From Perkinsus marinus ATCC 50983 (lineage: Eukaryota > Perkinsozoa > Perkinsida > Perkinsidae): 64,000 nt of DNA. Numbering within the stretch: position 1 is the first letter of the stretch; every line of letters begins with the position of its first letter. Positions 45,171 to 56,932 of the stretch are shown in pieces. The notes under the pieces are model-generated. The model did not search any database. It worked only from the letters and a program-made list of their open reading frames with translations, and was not told the DNA's origin. Both the position numbers and the translations under genes were made by a program. The DNA lies in NCBI RefSeq assembly GCF_000006405.1, contig NW_003215766.1, positions 651,687 through 715,686 on the forward strand. The letters are read 5' to 3'.

Positions 45171-46252
45171 ATGAGAATCCTCATACTGCAGGCAGCCCTG
45201 GCGTTCGGTACGGCTCACGGAATGCAACTCCAGACGAGAAGAATTGGAGACAAACTTGGCGCGATGCAACCTGAGTAGGCTGTGGCACTCTCTGCTCCTT
45301 CGAATAAGCTAGACGAAAAATGTAACCTGTTTCAGCGCACCCAGTGTGACCTCTGAGAATACAAGCCTAACGACAAGCACCCCTTCCATGCCGTTGAACG
45401 GATGGACGAAAAAGGTAAACAGAATAGACTCATCTTCACGCGAGTTCGAACCTTACCACGTAGCATTCCGAGACTATCTCGCGGGAGCCCTTCAACAACT
45501 CCATCGAGACGGGAGAGCCTGGTCGAATATGGAGTGCTGGTCTCCAGGGCACGACCATCGCTGCCTTCCGGGAGTACATATCAAAAGGCGTGAAACCAGG
45601 GTCGCAGTCGGACACAGAGCCCTGCAGCTGGGATGAGTGTGCTCTTTATGCTTGTGGCTACTGCGAGACGATCGACGGCTCTGTCTACTGCCCGGAAACA
45701 AGAATGACGGACGATGGCGGTGCCATCATGGTGGGGGAGGTTCAGGACTTCTGTACTTTGCGTCCAGAGGCGAAGTGAGTCTGTGGGGGACAGGTCTATC
45801 ACCCGGTCTAACCGTTCGTCTAATGCCAGGAGCTCTGAGCTCTCGAACCACTCCTGCAGAGAGGCATTGAATCTCGGGCCAGGTAGAGCCGTCGGCCATG
45901 ACTATCACTGAAGGGTATTCTATTGTAGGTGAAGTACCCCCAGCAGTGAAGCATGCTACCCACTCTAATAGCAATTCGACGTTCTCCGGTGAAAACCCGA
46001 CTGTAATGGATTCCCTCGCTGCAAAGCCTGGGGAATCACTGCGTAATAAGATAGGAGTCACCACCCAGGGTGAGCACAGTCAATGGTCTAAGCGCTATGA
46101 TTTTCCGTCCTTTTTCAGGCCACGTCATGTGCAGCGGAATGGTGTTCCACTTCACGCCGAGAAGACAGGAAGCACCGAGCAAGGCGTCCGCTATATCGCC
46201 CCAATCGATCTTAGTTGTCCTGATTATCTCATTACTAATAATCTCATTTTGA
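45171..46252 (+). CDS. Secreted or membrane protein, Cys-containing
   Basis: The ATG at 45171 begins MRILILQAALAFGTAHG, a good signal peptide, followed by MQLQTRRIGDKLGAMQPE. Later exons appear to include ARPSLPSGSTYQKA, PCSWDECALYACGYCETI and VYCPETR, then MVGEVQDFCTLRPEAK. The last part ends in a hydrophobic segment SILVVLIISLLIISF directly before the stop, like a GPI-attachment signal or short membrane anchor. Frames shift between segments, so several small introns are needed and their ends are not fixed. The family is not recognised. Cell-surface location is inferred from the two hydrophobic ends. Confidence 0.5.
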
Positions 46253-47590
46253 GATTCTCATGAACCACCCTGTGCAAAAGCACAAGCGTCCAGGTTGTCA
46301 CGACTGTATTCAGCTTGCGTTGACTAGTAACAAAACAAGTGCACTATTCTACTCAACGACTAGAGCTATGTAGCTATTTACCAATGATCGTGTATTGGGA
46401 CAGTGCACAAGTGAGCACCAGAAACTCCATGTTCATCCTTTGTGATCTTGCTGTCCTCACATCTCTTTCAACGTGAGGTTCTTCGGTCAGTGGTCCCATA
46501 GTTCCACCTGACATTCCAACCTAAACTGAGAAAAATAGTCTTCACCTCAGATGGACTGATCCACAGCCCTTGTCGAGGACGGGAGGAGCGGTGGTGAAAC
46601 TGCTGAGGAATTCCTCCAAATCGGACGTGAACGTAACGGCAACGATAACTGGTACAAACTGAGACTTACACAAATGCTAGAGTGGAATCGTGGTGCACCA
46701 CGTGTATGTGAAGAACTCGCAACGGTGGAAGTTATAATGCCTCTCGGCCTCTCCCAAGCGACGGTCATCACTCCACTTCCCAGAGCATCCCATCTGCTCA
46801 CGATGAAGTCGTCTCCATCTTCTCAGAGCGACTCACACATCGAGACGATGACGAAGTCTGATCTCGCGATGGGGGAGTTGGGCTGACATATATCCTCTCG
46901 ATCGAGCGGTGGGTGCTGGGAGGGATCATGTCCGAGGTCGACTGTGTGACTACATATTGCTGCATCGCTATTATTGCGCCTATCAAGCTAACTTGTCAGT
47001 AGGAGTGTGTCGGACACTTCCATTCTTATATCCTGGTACAAGAGGCGTCTTCCTGATACTGCGCTACAGGTTGTGATGCTATTATACATTTCTGGAGATA
47101 CCCTATAGAAGGTCACCAAGGGACTATTCGACAGATGATCATCATCAACGGAATACTACTATATAGGATAACCCTCCCCTACTATAGACAACACAAAGCT
47201 GTAGACAGGCTCGAAAGTGGGGAGTACATCATGACGATGATAAGTGACAAAGTCGCTCCATAAATACTTGAGACACCACCGAAGGAATAGTACATAGATG
47301 GGGAGCTACTACCATGACTGTACAAAATTCGTAAAAACTCGCTATGTTGCTATGGTGACGACACGCTTTTAGTGACAAAAGACGATCTACACAGTTACCA
47401 GGGGAGACGCTCTACTCGATGAACTGGCTGACTTCCTCTTGCGCTCGGGCTCATCAAGGGCAGCCTTCGGAGTCGCCAGGTGCACACTTGAAGTAGTGCT
47501 TGAGTGAAGCTCTCCACTATTGAGACGCTTACTTCGCAACAAACGACTCGCCTGACCTAGATCACCATTCCTGAGAGAGGGACCATTCCG
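46253..47590. other. Weakly coding or non-coding
   Basis: A plus-strand segment at about 46570-46886 reads EFLQIGRERNGNDNWYKLRL and MLEWNRGAPRVCEELATVEV and ends SDLAMGELG. It looks more coding-like than its shadows but has no start or known family. The remainder (46890-47590) shows nothing supported. Confidence 0.35.
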
Positions 47591-48991
47591 TCACGCGCCA
47601 CGAAATACGGCCCACCGTCCAATAGAAGACTCGCTGCCCAGCTTGACCCACTGAGGGTTATGAGGAGAGGCTCTACCACTATGACAATACGCCTCCATCT
47701 CGAGGAGATAAGCCTAAAGCGCCGAACAACAATCAATTGAGTCAGCGAACAACAGGGCGAATCGGAACACAACCCCGGTAACGCTCAGCAAGAGTCCATC
47801 CCTCACCTGTTGTGGTCCGAGTATGGAGCCAGGCCGACACAATCGACACCATCCAATGAACTGGGGAGCTGTGAGACCGTACTCACGCATCGCCCACAGA
47901 CCTACGTTGAGGGGTGAAAACACTGGCACTCCGGTCACCCTGTGAAGTACCAATAAGAGTTCCAGTTCGACCAAGACCTGCCTTGCAATGCACTGCTACC
48001 GCGCCTTCAGAAGAGTCGACTATTGCGAAGAAACGCTTCACTACTTCATCGGAAGGGCATGAGCCATCCTAAGGGATGGGCCAGTATAAGCACACACCAG
48101 CCGAAGTTAGGGCACGAAGGAAATCATGAGAGCAGCACACGATTTGAAAATGGCGTGGTATCAATAACCATAGCCCACCTCACCTCGAAGTTGAGATCAT
48201 AGTGCCTTATTCCGTGTTGAGTGAAAAAGTCAGGGGAGTATCTTCGCTCATTGAGCCTCACCACAGTGGAGACACCAAAGTCGGGCGTTGAAAAAGTCTT
48301 CACGTAGAGGTCTGGATGGCATACTTCCTGGCCCTGCTCATCCACAAGAGTGTCGCTGGGACCTGAGTGCGCAGCTAATTTCGTGGCGCGCGGTCAGTCC
48401 TACCAGCAAAAGCTAGAATCCTAGCCGGGACAATCCAGTTCATATCGCCATTTGGAAGTTGTTGGTAGTGCTCCCATGCCTTCCGGTCAAACGTCTCCAA
48501 ATCGAACCAACCTTCGCGTACAGCAAACTCGAACCCACCACACACATGTTCAAGGGTAAGGTCAAAACTGGACGCCCCAAGATTCGCATCCCGGAAGGGC
48601 TCCAATCTGATATTGTTGAAGTATTGGGCTGCTTGAGCGCCTGAAGCACCCAAAGTACGGCCCGGGAGGTATGGTCGGAGATGGGCTCACCAGTGACATC
48701 TCCTCGGTACGTGATACACAGGGAGGCTAGACAAGCTGAGGCCGCTCGGAAGCTGTTCTTAGAAGCACAGAAATGAACAACTCGACGACCAGTGTCGAGC
48801 AAGCCGCAAACGTCAGAAATGTACCTTCCGAAAGAGACGATAATACCCGGGTTAAAACAACACTGAAATCAGCAACAACATCGTCCCAACCAGCTCCCTT
48901 ACACACTCCTTCAGGGACAAGCACCATACCTACCTATGGGTAAGGGCAAGGTCATAAGGTCCAAATTCTTTACCCAGAACTTGGTACTCAT
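47591..48991 (-). CDS. CDC14: CDC14-type dual-specificity phosphatase
   Basis: Minus-strand exons include the N-terminal half ([56 protein letters not shown]). The catalytic half follows ([39 protein letters not shown], then [14 protein letters not shown] at 47990-47949). After it come [20 protein letters not shown] and [19 protein letters not shown] is the complete HCx5R active site. Well-fixed introns are 48363-48403 (41 bp) and 48069-48183 (115 bp). The chain ends soon after the core (RGA, stop 47591), lacking the long tail of yeast Cdc14. CDC14 reverses CDK phosphorylation at mitotic exit and acts on cilia in some lineages. Near 48855 the frame breaks by one base between ADFSVVL and [17 protein letters not shown]. 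The start ATG at 48991 is tentative. Confidence 0.88.
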
Positions 48992-49684
48992 ATTCAGAAT
49001 CAGTGCAGATGTAACACCAGCCATTAGCGTCCCCTTGAAGGTACTTCCGACTGCTGTCAAGCGCCTATGAATTCGAAAAATGCATTGGAGTTGTGGACGG
49101 TAATAGTAGACCTTATATGCGGCTTTATTGACCGAAACCCAGAGGTATCTTCCTGGTATCAGAGTGACAACTGTACACTTGCTGATGAATGGTATAAGGT
49201 GCTCTGGGAAAACCTGGGGGTCTAACTGCGGTCCTGATCGATAAGCACAGAGTATCGACCCAGAGGAACCCGTTCGAGGCCATCCCACAGTGCGCGACGA
49301 TGCTAGTCACACATCTCACTCATCGTCTTCAAACGCTGATTCCGAGCACCATTATGGGTGCACTATCCTGTATCGGCTCCAACACCTAGGTCCCATGCGG
49401 CTCACCTGTCCTCGTGAACCGAGGCACTACTACTTCAGCTGCTGCTGCTGGTGGTGCCACATTGTTGGTCATAGCCTCTCTGAACATATCTACAACGCTC
49501 TGATGACGGGCCTCTTTACAACTAGAAGAGGCTCCACAGGAGGTCATCGACAACGACATTGTTACATAACAACTCTGAAGGCGTCACCACTCACGGCCTC
49601 CAATGACTTCAATCGAGCTGTGATAACACAACCACAAGGGAGTTACTGAAACCTTAAAATGCACAAGTCAGAAACGAGAAAACT
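48992..49684. other. Intergenic, no gene supported
   Basis: About 0.7 kb between two minus-strand genes. A 119-codon plus frame (49290-49649) and minus frames overlap it without recognisable features. It would hold the CDC14 leader and the 3' end of the WW gene is at 49685. Confidence 0.5.
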
Positions 49685-51651
49685 CTAGGGTCGGGACCAA
49701 GTGCTGGTCCGGCCCAGCTCTCCAGCTTGGAAATAGAGCTCCCTACCTTCTGGTGTTAATACACAGTCCCATCCGTCTGGCAACTCCTTGAGGGCGGCAA
49801 CCGCCACCTCAGCTGCCGTCGGTGCCTCTTTATCGGTCCTCACCTCCGACGGGACATCCCATTGTGTCACACCAGTGGTGGAGTTGTGGTAGTAAGGAGT
49901 GCCATCATCAGCCTTCAACTGCTGCCACCCCTCGGGGAGGGCATTCACTGAAGCAGACAGGACGGTCGGAAACTCCCACTGAGTGAGTCCAGTATCGACT
50001 TGATGATAATAAGGAGTTCCATCATCAGCAATGAGCTCCTCCCAGCCCTCTGGCAGGCCTTTCCGCTCTCCCACTCTGCTCTTGACGAGCCCAGAATCTT
50101 CCGCGTGCGCACCCCTAGGATGCTCCCACTGTGTTTGGCCAGTCGTCGAGTTGTAGTAATAAGAAGTGCCATCATCCGCATGGAACTCCTCCCAATCAGC
50201 TGGCAAGGCCCCCTTGGTCACTGCCACGTCCTTCTCCTCAGAGACCACACTGCTCTCGGTCGGCAGCTCCCACTGTGTCACCCCTGTCGTAGAATTATAG
50301 TAGTAGGGCGTGCCATCATCCGCATGGAACTCCTCCCAACTATCCGGCAGAGCCTCCCTTGCCCTCTTGCCCGATGGGGTCTCCCCATCGCCCCTCCGAC
50401 TGTCCATAGCTATAGGCAGCTCCCATTGAGTGACCCCCGTCGTAGAGTTATAATAATAGGGAGTACCATCATCAGCCTTCAGCTCCTCCCATCCCACTAG
50501 CAGCTCCACCCGCCGAGGTTGTTTCCCTGGCCGTTCCCACTGTGTCACCCCGGTACTCTCATTATAGTAATAGGTGGTACCATCATCCGTCTTGAACTCC
50601 CGCCACCCCTCGAGCACTACAGCTGTGTCCTCTCCCCCCTCCTTACTAGCTTCTATAGAGGCCTCAGCGACAGTCGACTGCGTAGTCCCCGTAACACGGT
50701 TCTGCTCCAACCCCACCGGCACCTCCTCACCTCCTCCTGGCCTCTCCCACACCGTCTTACTAGAGGCCTCATGATAGTAGTACGGGGTCCCATCAGCTGT
50801 GCGGAACTCCTGCCAGCCTTCTGGGAGTGTCCCCGGCCTCTCCCACTGTGTCACCCCAGTAGCCTCATTATAGTAGTAGCTGCTACCATCATCCGCCCTA
50901 AACTCCTGCCATCCTCCTGGCAGACTACTCCCCGTGGGTTTCTCCCACTGTGTGTGCCCAGTGGCCTTATTATGATAATAAGGAGTCCCGTCCTCAGTCC
51001 GGAGCTCCTCCCAACCCTCGGCCACTCCCAAGCCCCCCGTCTCCTCTGTCCGCTCCACTGTTGCTATCGGTCTCCTCTCAATGGGAGATGGCCTCTGAAA
51101 AGCACAATAACAACAGCTAGTCCATGAGCTCCTTACCTGCGATGGTGCTATCGTTCCAGAGGTGTGCATGGCCTCGTCAGTAGTCAGACGATTTCTGAGC
51201 CTGTTGCTGTCTATTGGCATCCACTCGTCCCACCGGGAGTCCCATGCGTCGAACCCTACCAAGACCCTGTTGCCTTCACTATCGACCTGAAGGAAGTGAT
51301 ACTAGACCGACATGGAGAGCGAAGGAGGAGATCCCAAGAGAGTCAATAAGGGAGGTGGCAAGGCCATCGCATGTCGCACAAGCATCGAGGGAATTAGATT
51401 TCAGGGCCTCCCAACGGCAAGGAGGTTTGAAAGTGAAGTACCACAAACTGCTCTCTTTAGAGGTTCTGTATAGTCCATTCCTCAATACTCAAGAAGGCCG
51501 ACCCCAAACTACTAGCCCCATGACTCCACTAACCATCTCCTAGTTAGAATCGAGCCGGAGTTACCTCCTTAACAGTGGCATCCCACCAGAACTTGTGCCA
51601 TTCAACCGAGAGCTCCGACCTAGGCTTCAGGGCTTGCCGATGAGCTTCCAT
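49685..51651 (-). CDS. Tudor-like protein with ten WW domains
   Basis: Minus-strand exons 51651-51565, 51286-51137 and 51094-49685 give 548 residues from the ATG at 51651. The N-terminal ~65 residues (SELSVEWHKFWWDATVKE, VDSEGNRVLVGFDAWDSRWD, EWMPIDSNRLRN) resemble a Tudor-knot/chromo-barrel domain. Nine near-identical WW domains follow, each about GWEEFxADDGTPYYYNSTTG then TQWExP, spaced roughly 40-55 residues. A tenth, divergent one (GWDCVLTPEGRELYF ... STWSRP) closes the chain. WW domains bind Pro-rich ligands; this array with a Tudor-like module suggests a chromatin or splicing scaffold (inference). The in-frame 42-bp intron at 51095-51136 would be read through if unspliced. Upstream, a minus-strand frame ending GGGKMIDRL could be an earlier part of the same protein, off by one base. 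Confidence 0.85.
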
Positions 51652-53577
51652 CAGTCCACCTATTAAGGCGATCGATCATCTTCCCCCCTCCCTCATCCGA
51701 GGCATCCCCACCAGTTTCATTCTCCCCCAACCTCACGGGCATTCTAACCTTATGCCTCCCCGCCAAAGAGGCCCCAACAGCCGTAGACAACAGCCGACAA
51801 CGTCTGTTGTAGAAGGGAATTCTGGTCACTAACACATTGGAGAAGCGCATAGTAGTGAGGCTGGCCAGCTTAGCAAGGCCATCTATAGACCTGTGAGGCA
51901 GTAGTAGCATAATACACCAATAAAACGAATGATAAACTAATGGAAAAACATAGCCACTTACCCTAAGGAGGTAAGTCACTGCAACACAACCTTCTTTTCC
52001 CTAACACCAGGGTAGTAAGTTCAAACATGATAAAGAAGACGTCAACTTGACGTCCAACAAGGGACTCACTGACCGACTCTTCTATTTGGCCTTCAGACTC
52101 TCTGTTCCCCTCTACAACAGGACACAGTGGTAATACCTACACCTCCTCGAACGGTTAAGACTACTTTGTCGTGGTGGTGGCCCTCATCTCCTCGGGTTTC
52201 CAATACTTAGATCTATACTCGCTAGACCGTAGTAGAGGCAGCTTTATAGCATCTGAGGAAGCACCTGATGAGATGGTAACAGCACCCTAGGTCCAGGCAA
52301 GTATTGATGACTCGGTAGAGGATCCCTCCCTCCTCGACTGATGTCTCCCTTGTGCAAAGTAGCCAATACCAGGCTAGACGCGGCGTCACTATCCCGACGC
52401 CGCACCTCTACTGTGTTGAACATGCTAACAGAATTGGATACTACCATACGAGTCTAGAAAAGGCCTACCGATTTCTGATAGTTGGATGGAGCTCTTGAGG
52501 CGACAGTCGGGTTTGGGGCGCCCTCTTTCCAACTAAGAATAGCTCACAGGCATCCCTACGTTGCATTAGGTGGTCGAAGTGCTCCCTAATAGTAAAGTAT
52601 AACTTGCCAGTGGTAGTGGCGCCCACTTGATGCGTTTGGTTGTGGCGTTTGCCTCAGCTGCCATCCCTTTATCAACAAGTAATGAAGTCTTCCTCAATGC
52701 TTCTTGCGCTAATTCAATTTCCTTTAGGAGCTTCCTATTAAGACGGCCCTGCTACGGAGGGTGACCACACCTCCCCCCTAAGATAGGTTGTCCCTACTTG
52801 TGACGGTGGCTCCCCTATGTAGTTCCGCTGTACGCCCTTGGCCCTATCAAACTCTCTAGCTGACATCATCTCATCCCTGGCTCGCTGAGAAATCACTGAT
52901 ACACAGTTGAGGAGGCCCAGTGTTGGAGGAACATATGTTCACTCAGAAATAAGAGGAGTTTATGTACGGCTTCGGGTAGAAGTGATCAGAAACCAACAGA
53001 ATTCCACAAAATTTCCATGTGCATATTCTCCCACACTGCTCGAAGAGGCATCAAACTCGACTAGAATTTTATCATCAATCCTTGAGCTGCGTAAGAAGGT
53101 TAGCCTCACCTGAAGAGTTGCAGCGTTCATCCCAGTGGCGTAGCAAATCTCGTCGCTGTTGTTGTAAACAGTGTTGGGAACTCCAACAGGGTAGTAACTA
53201 GCACCAGAGCATTGCTTCACGAAAGCGAGGTCCAGTGGATATTTTAAGGCCCACTAATAAGAGTCAACAATAGAACGACTGCCGTCTCTGTGTAGAGTAA
53301 GAGACGAGATTCACTTTGTAGGCTTCCAGCAGGCAGCGGTCCTCCTATGTTTAGGCAGGGAGCCCTCGAACTTCCTTATGAACTCCTCCTGATGCAGTCC
53401 GTATGATGTGGCCGTCCATGTGTTCCTGCTATGCATCTTCTTCAGATGAGGAAACTGTTTCGCAAGGAAGCCACGAGGCGTTAGGAAACTCTTTAAGAGC
53501 GCAAGAACTCGCAAGATTTTGTTAATATCATCAACGCTTTCAACGGTGCAGTAGACACACATAAGGAGTGACATCAC
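51652..53577 (-). CDS. Further minus-strand coding exons, gene not resolved
   Basis: Coding-like pieces on the minus strand, in order from the right: KQFPHLKKMHSRNTWTATSY (about 53420-53480), VKQCSGASYYPVGVPNTVYN then EICYATGMNAATLQ (about 53220-53112), ISQRARDEMMSAREFDRAKG (about 52895-52830), KLLKEIELAQEALRKTSLLV then ANATTKRIKWAP (about 52735-52620), and RFSNVLVTRIPFYNRR to GGGKMIDRL (about 51860-51660). The 53111 donor (gtgagg) fits. These may be 5' exons of the WW protein or a separate gene. No family is recognised. Confidence 0.4.
52914..53062 (-). mobile_element. Introner/MITE-like element, copy B
   Basis: Read on the minus strand: head cagtgtgggagaatatgcac, interior cacttctacccgaa, tail ttcctccaacactg. 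The tail reverse complement (cagtgttggagga) matches the head. It lies in an intron (donor at 53111) of the minus-strand coding region, again in sense orientation. Its middle is shorter than in copies D and E. Confidence 0.65.
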
Positions 53578-54135
53578 ACTAGAGAGTGCATGCGATGCAT
53601 GAACTTGTCTAGTCTGATATGTGAGGCCTGATGTTACTCTCTCAGAGACCCAAAATTAGGATTGTGTATCTTCCCCTTTGACTCGAGAGCTCCGAGACTT
53701 CTCACTGCAGTGGTGCCATATGTGTTGATAGTTGTTGCTTCCATCAAGCGTGCTTAGTAGTACTCTATCACTCCAACAGGCCGATCTAAGCCTCCTAGTC
53801 GTTACTCTATCATCTAGTATCACAATAACCGTCTCTTGTTCAACGATATTGTTTTCTGTAACTCGTCATAGGATTGTGTTTGTACGGGGAGAGCTGTGGT
53901 GACTCGCAGCAGAGTGCGCCGCAGTCGTCGTAGTGGGTGGTCCATCTGAAAATCTCCTCCTGCCTCGTGTAGGCTGGTGAGCACATCCCAACCTCTGTCC
54001 GTTTTAGCTGTCGATCTGTTGTGATACAAACTCAAATCTATGCGTAAACCTGACCGCATACCTACCAGAGATCCGCTTTTCCAGAGGGGGAAATCAGTAA
54101 GTATGATGTAATAGCGTAGTAGTTATGAGTTCCGT
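53578..54135. other. Possible minus-strand exon, otherwise non-coding
   Basis: A minus-strand frame at 53820-54059 (KTDRGWDVLTSLHEAGGDFQ, MDHPLRRLRRTLLRVTTALP) is open and looks coding-like but could not be joined to neighbours. The rest shows nothing supported. Confidence 0.35.
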
Positions 54136-55118
54136 TTGGTGGTGGAAAGGTTCAGGGTTCTAATCCTTGCAAGAGCTTTTAAGCCTATCATCGTGATAAC
54201 TCGTCATGAAGTTGATGCTTATGGACAGCATTGTGCCCATCAGGTGACCGAGAACCTCACTCTCTCTCTAAACCTGAACTTGCGAGCTCCAAATCATACT
54301 GTACGCAGTCGAGCAGCTGAGCAAGTCCACTCACGAGCCCGCCAAGTTGTCTATGATGTTACCACTAAAGGTGAGCGCCCCTACCTAGGTGAACACAGCG
54401 TGTGGTGACCAGGGGCTCGCCTCAATGAGAATAAGAAGGCTGTCTTCGACATCGACATCGATCATCTACGGTCCCTAGCTAGACTCCGGAGAGGTATGCA
54501 TCCAGTTGGATGTAGAGTAGAGTTGTTGGGCTTAGGGGCGGCTCAGTCTCACGTAGATAGGTGTCGAGAGGGCCGACGAGCAATTGAGGATTCCTCCTTG
54601 AGGTTTCGGCAAGAGGTGAGGGGCTGATCTCCATACCACGTTCTGAAGGCCTGGCAGGTGCTGAAGGAGCAGCAACACCTGTATCGTATTGATAAGCACT
54701 ATGGTAGCACAGAGGAGGAGCGCTTCCAGCTCAAGGTTCGGCATGGGCCTCTGGCCAGGAGTGTGAGCTTGTTGACCATACCCATCAGCCACAGCTTTTA
54801 TGCAGGTCTCCCAGAAGTTGCTAAGGCAAGAAAGGGATGAGGTCGGCTATCAGCGACCTGCCAAGAAGCGAGGACAGCGTGGTGGGAAGTCCGCAGGCTC
54901 CAAGAAGACGTATCTGCCGAGTTGCAGCCGCTACTCTTATCATCGAGTCGTTGGTATGCTCTATCAGGACGTGGGTGAGGAAACACCCAGGTTATGAAGA
55001 CTTGGATCAATTGATGATAACTCGATCGCCGCCCTCGCTCGTGTATGGGCATCCCCATTCTAAGACCATGGGGAAGCTCTCGGCCGTGCGCTCATTCTTG
55101 GAGACTCATTCAGCGTAA
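54136..55118 (+). CDS. Uncharacterised coiled-coil protein
   Basis: Coding-like segments in order: PIIVITRHEVDAYGQHCAHQ and LNLRAPNHTVRSRAAEQVHS (54180-54350), ENKKAVFDIDIDHLRSLARL (about 54427-54490), CREGRRAIEDSSLRFRQE (about 54562-54616), QVLKEQQHLYRIDKHYGS (about 54655-54710), and VSQKLLRQERDEVGYQRPAK (54805-54865). Each ends near a GT donor and the next begins after an AG. The protein is charged, helical and unrecognised. The start and final exon are not fixed. Confidence 0.45.
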
Positions 55119-55190
55119 GGGCTCCTAGGCTTTAGTTGGGCGGAGCGATGCTCGAAATGTAGGTATTCGGACCGGCGCTGGCTCCAGCCC

Positions 55191-56932
55191 ATGTCCCTGC
55201 CCATAGCCGGCTATAGGGTGTATTCTCCGCTCACCGAGAGGCAGGGTTTGCTCTTGCCCTATCACAACTCGAGAGATAACACCACAGCACACATAGCTGC
55301 GGCTAGTGGGAAAGTACCGTCATGGTGTCTGCTCTTTTCGATCACCTCCATCGTGCTCAGGCTGCCGTTCTCGAGAAGCTACTGCAGTCCTCGAGTGGGA
55401 GTACTTATCCATACATGTTTGATGCTTCTGTCAGGTACCAAGTCCGACAGTGGTGATCTCATTGTGAATGCTGTGAACAGCGATGGCGCTACGCCCCTCC
55501 ACCTAGCTGCCGACGGAGGTAAGGAGTTAGTCGGCTGTGACAGCAGTGTTGGCCCTCAGGAAGACTCTTATTGGTGAACCTTCTACTGCAGCACGGAGCA
55601 GATGTCGGCCTGACGACCAACGCTGGTGACACGGCACTTAGTATAGCAGTGCAGAGGAAGCAGTGGATCATTGCTGGAGCTCTTGTTGAGCACGTCGGGA
55701 AGGTAGACTACCTCCACCCTCGAGTGGCTGTTCGTATGCTTACCCTCACATAAGGGCTATATTGAAGAGGAGGCGAGGGAAGGGGAGGTCGACATTGTTG
55801 GTCGGAAGAACTCACAGGTGAGCTCCTAGGTGTACTGCCTTGTCAGGGCTCCTCAGGGGGTTCGCCCGATACACTATGCTGCATGGCATGGCAATAAGGA
55901 TATCGTGGAGTTACTTATCGACAGTTCAGCAGATAGTGACGTAGAGGACCCCTTTGGGTACTCGTCCAGGCAGCTGTTGAGTCGTACACTGTCGGGTATT
56001 AGGAACACTGCGATGACCATTGCCGCTTACTGGGGGGATCTGCCCGTGTGTGCGTTGTTGCTATCGAGAGGAGCAGCGAAGGACTCCACCAACTCTCAAG
56101 GTGACCACCGCTGAAAATTAATCGTCTTTTCTACTACTCCAGGGCTAACACCGTTGCATGTAGCAGCAGGCAACGGGCATATGGACTGCGTTAGAGCACT
56201 TGTCGATGCTGGAGTGAGTACGTTGCTGGGCACTCTGCGGTGATCGCTCTCGCTCAGGTAGATATCAATGGCATTCCAGAGAAGGATAAGGCATGCGCCA
56301 CTTCAGTTGCCTTGGCGGCCAGATTGACACCTCTGCAGAAGCAGGTTCCGACCCCTGCAGAGCTGGCCTTGCTCCATGGGCATCTGAAGACCTTCGAGTA
56401 GCGCCCACTGGCCTGATCTTCTTGATTCAAGCATAAGGTACCTGATAGCGCGCGGTGCTGCTGCTGCTGCTGATGTCGAGGAGGCTGTAGAAGATGTCAT
56501 ACCGCGTCCCTTGCCCCCCATAAAGGCTAAAGTCAGCGCCCCTGGGAGTAGGCCAGCGACCACCTCAGGTGGGCGAGCTTCTATTGACTCATCTCTTCGT
56601 CATGTCGTTGTTATGAAGGTCGGCAGAGGTGGCGGGGAGGCGCACAGCGGAGCCATCTTTGTGAGGGTGAACTGCATAAGTTCCCATGGAGTGATCCTAT
56701 GAGGAAGGAAGAGATCATTCATTCAATACAGAATATGAAGGTTTGGCCAGCTAGTAGGGACCTTCGTGGTATGGGTTTTCTCGAGCATCATCCCCACAGG
56801 TGTCGGTATGGACACTGGCAGCCTCTGGGTGGTCGAGAAAGGTGGCCAACAGAGGAAGTCCAACAGGCCACGGAAAGGTCGCCCTGTTACTGCCGCATGA
56901 TACATTATCAGACCTACCGTTGTGGTTCATAG
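55191..56932 (+). CDS. Ankyrin-repeat protein
   Basis: Several exons encode ankyrin units: NTTAHIAAASGKVP, GATPLHLAADGG, MVNLLLQHGADVGLTTNAGD then TALSIAVQRKQW, VRPIHYAAWHGNKDIVELLI, TAMTIAAYWGDLPVCALLLS, and LTPLHVAAGNGHMDCVRALV. After ELALLHGHLKTFE an intron (donor about 56399) leads to YLIARGAAAAADVEEAVEDV and a Pro/Ser-rich tail. Ankyrin arrays mediate protein binding; the partner is unknown. The 3' end is uncertain: a frame stops at 56702 and further exons up to about 56930 are possible. Confidence 0.75.

Noticed and set aside
45171-45280. Bacterial-type promoter and ribosome binding sites upstream of several ORFs
   Set aside because: Genes here are spliced eukaryotic genes, so such matches are meaningless.
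50000-51127. Plus-strand frames of 166 and 202 codons
   Set aside because: They are the antisense of the WW-domain repeats and show the same periodicity.
54140-54180. Possible tRNA (gggttctaatcc)
   Set aside because: No A box or cloverleaf upstream, and it overlaps a coding-like frame.
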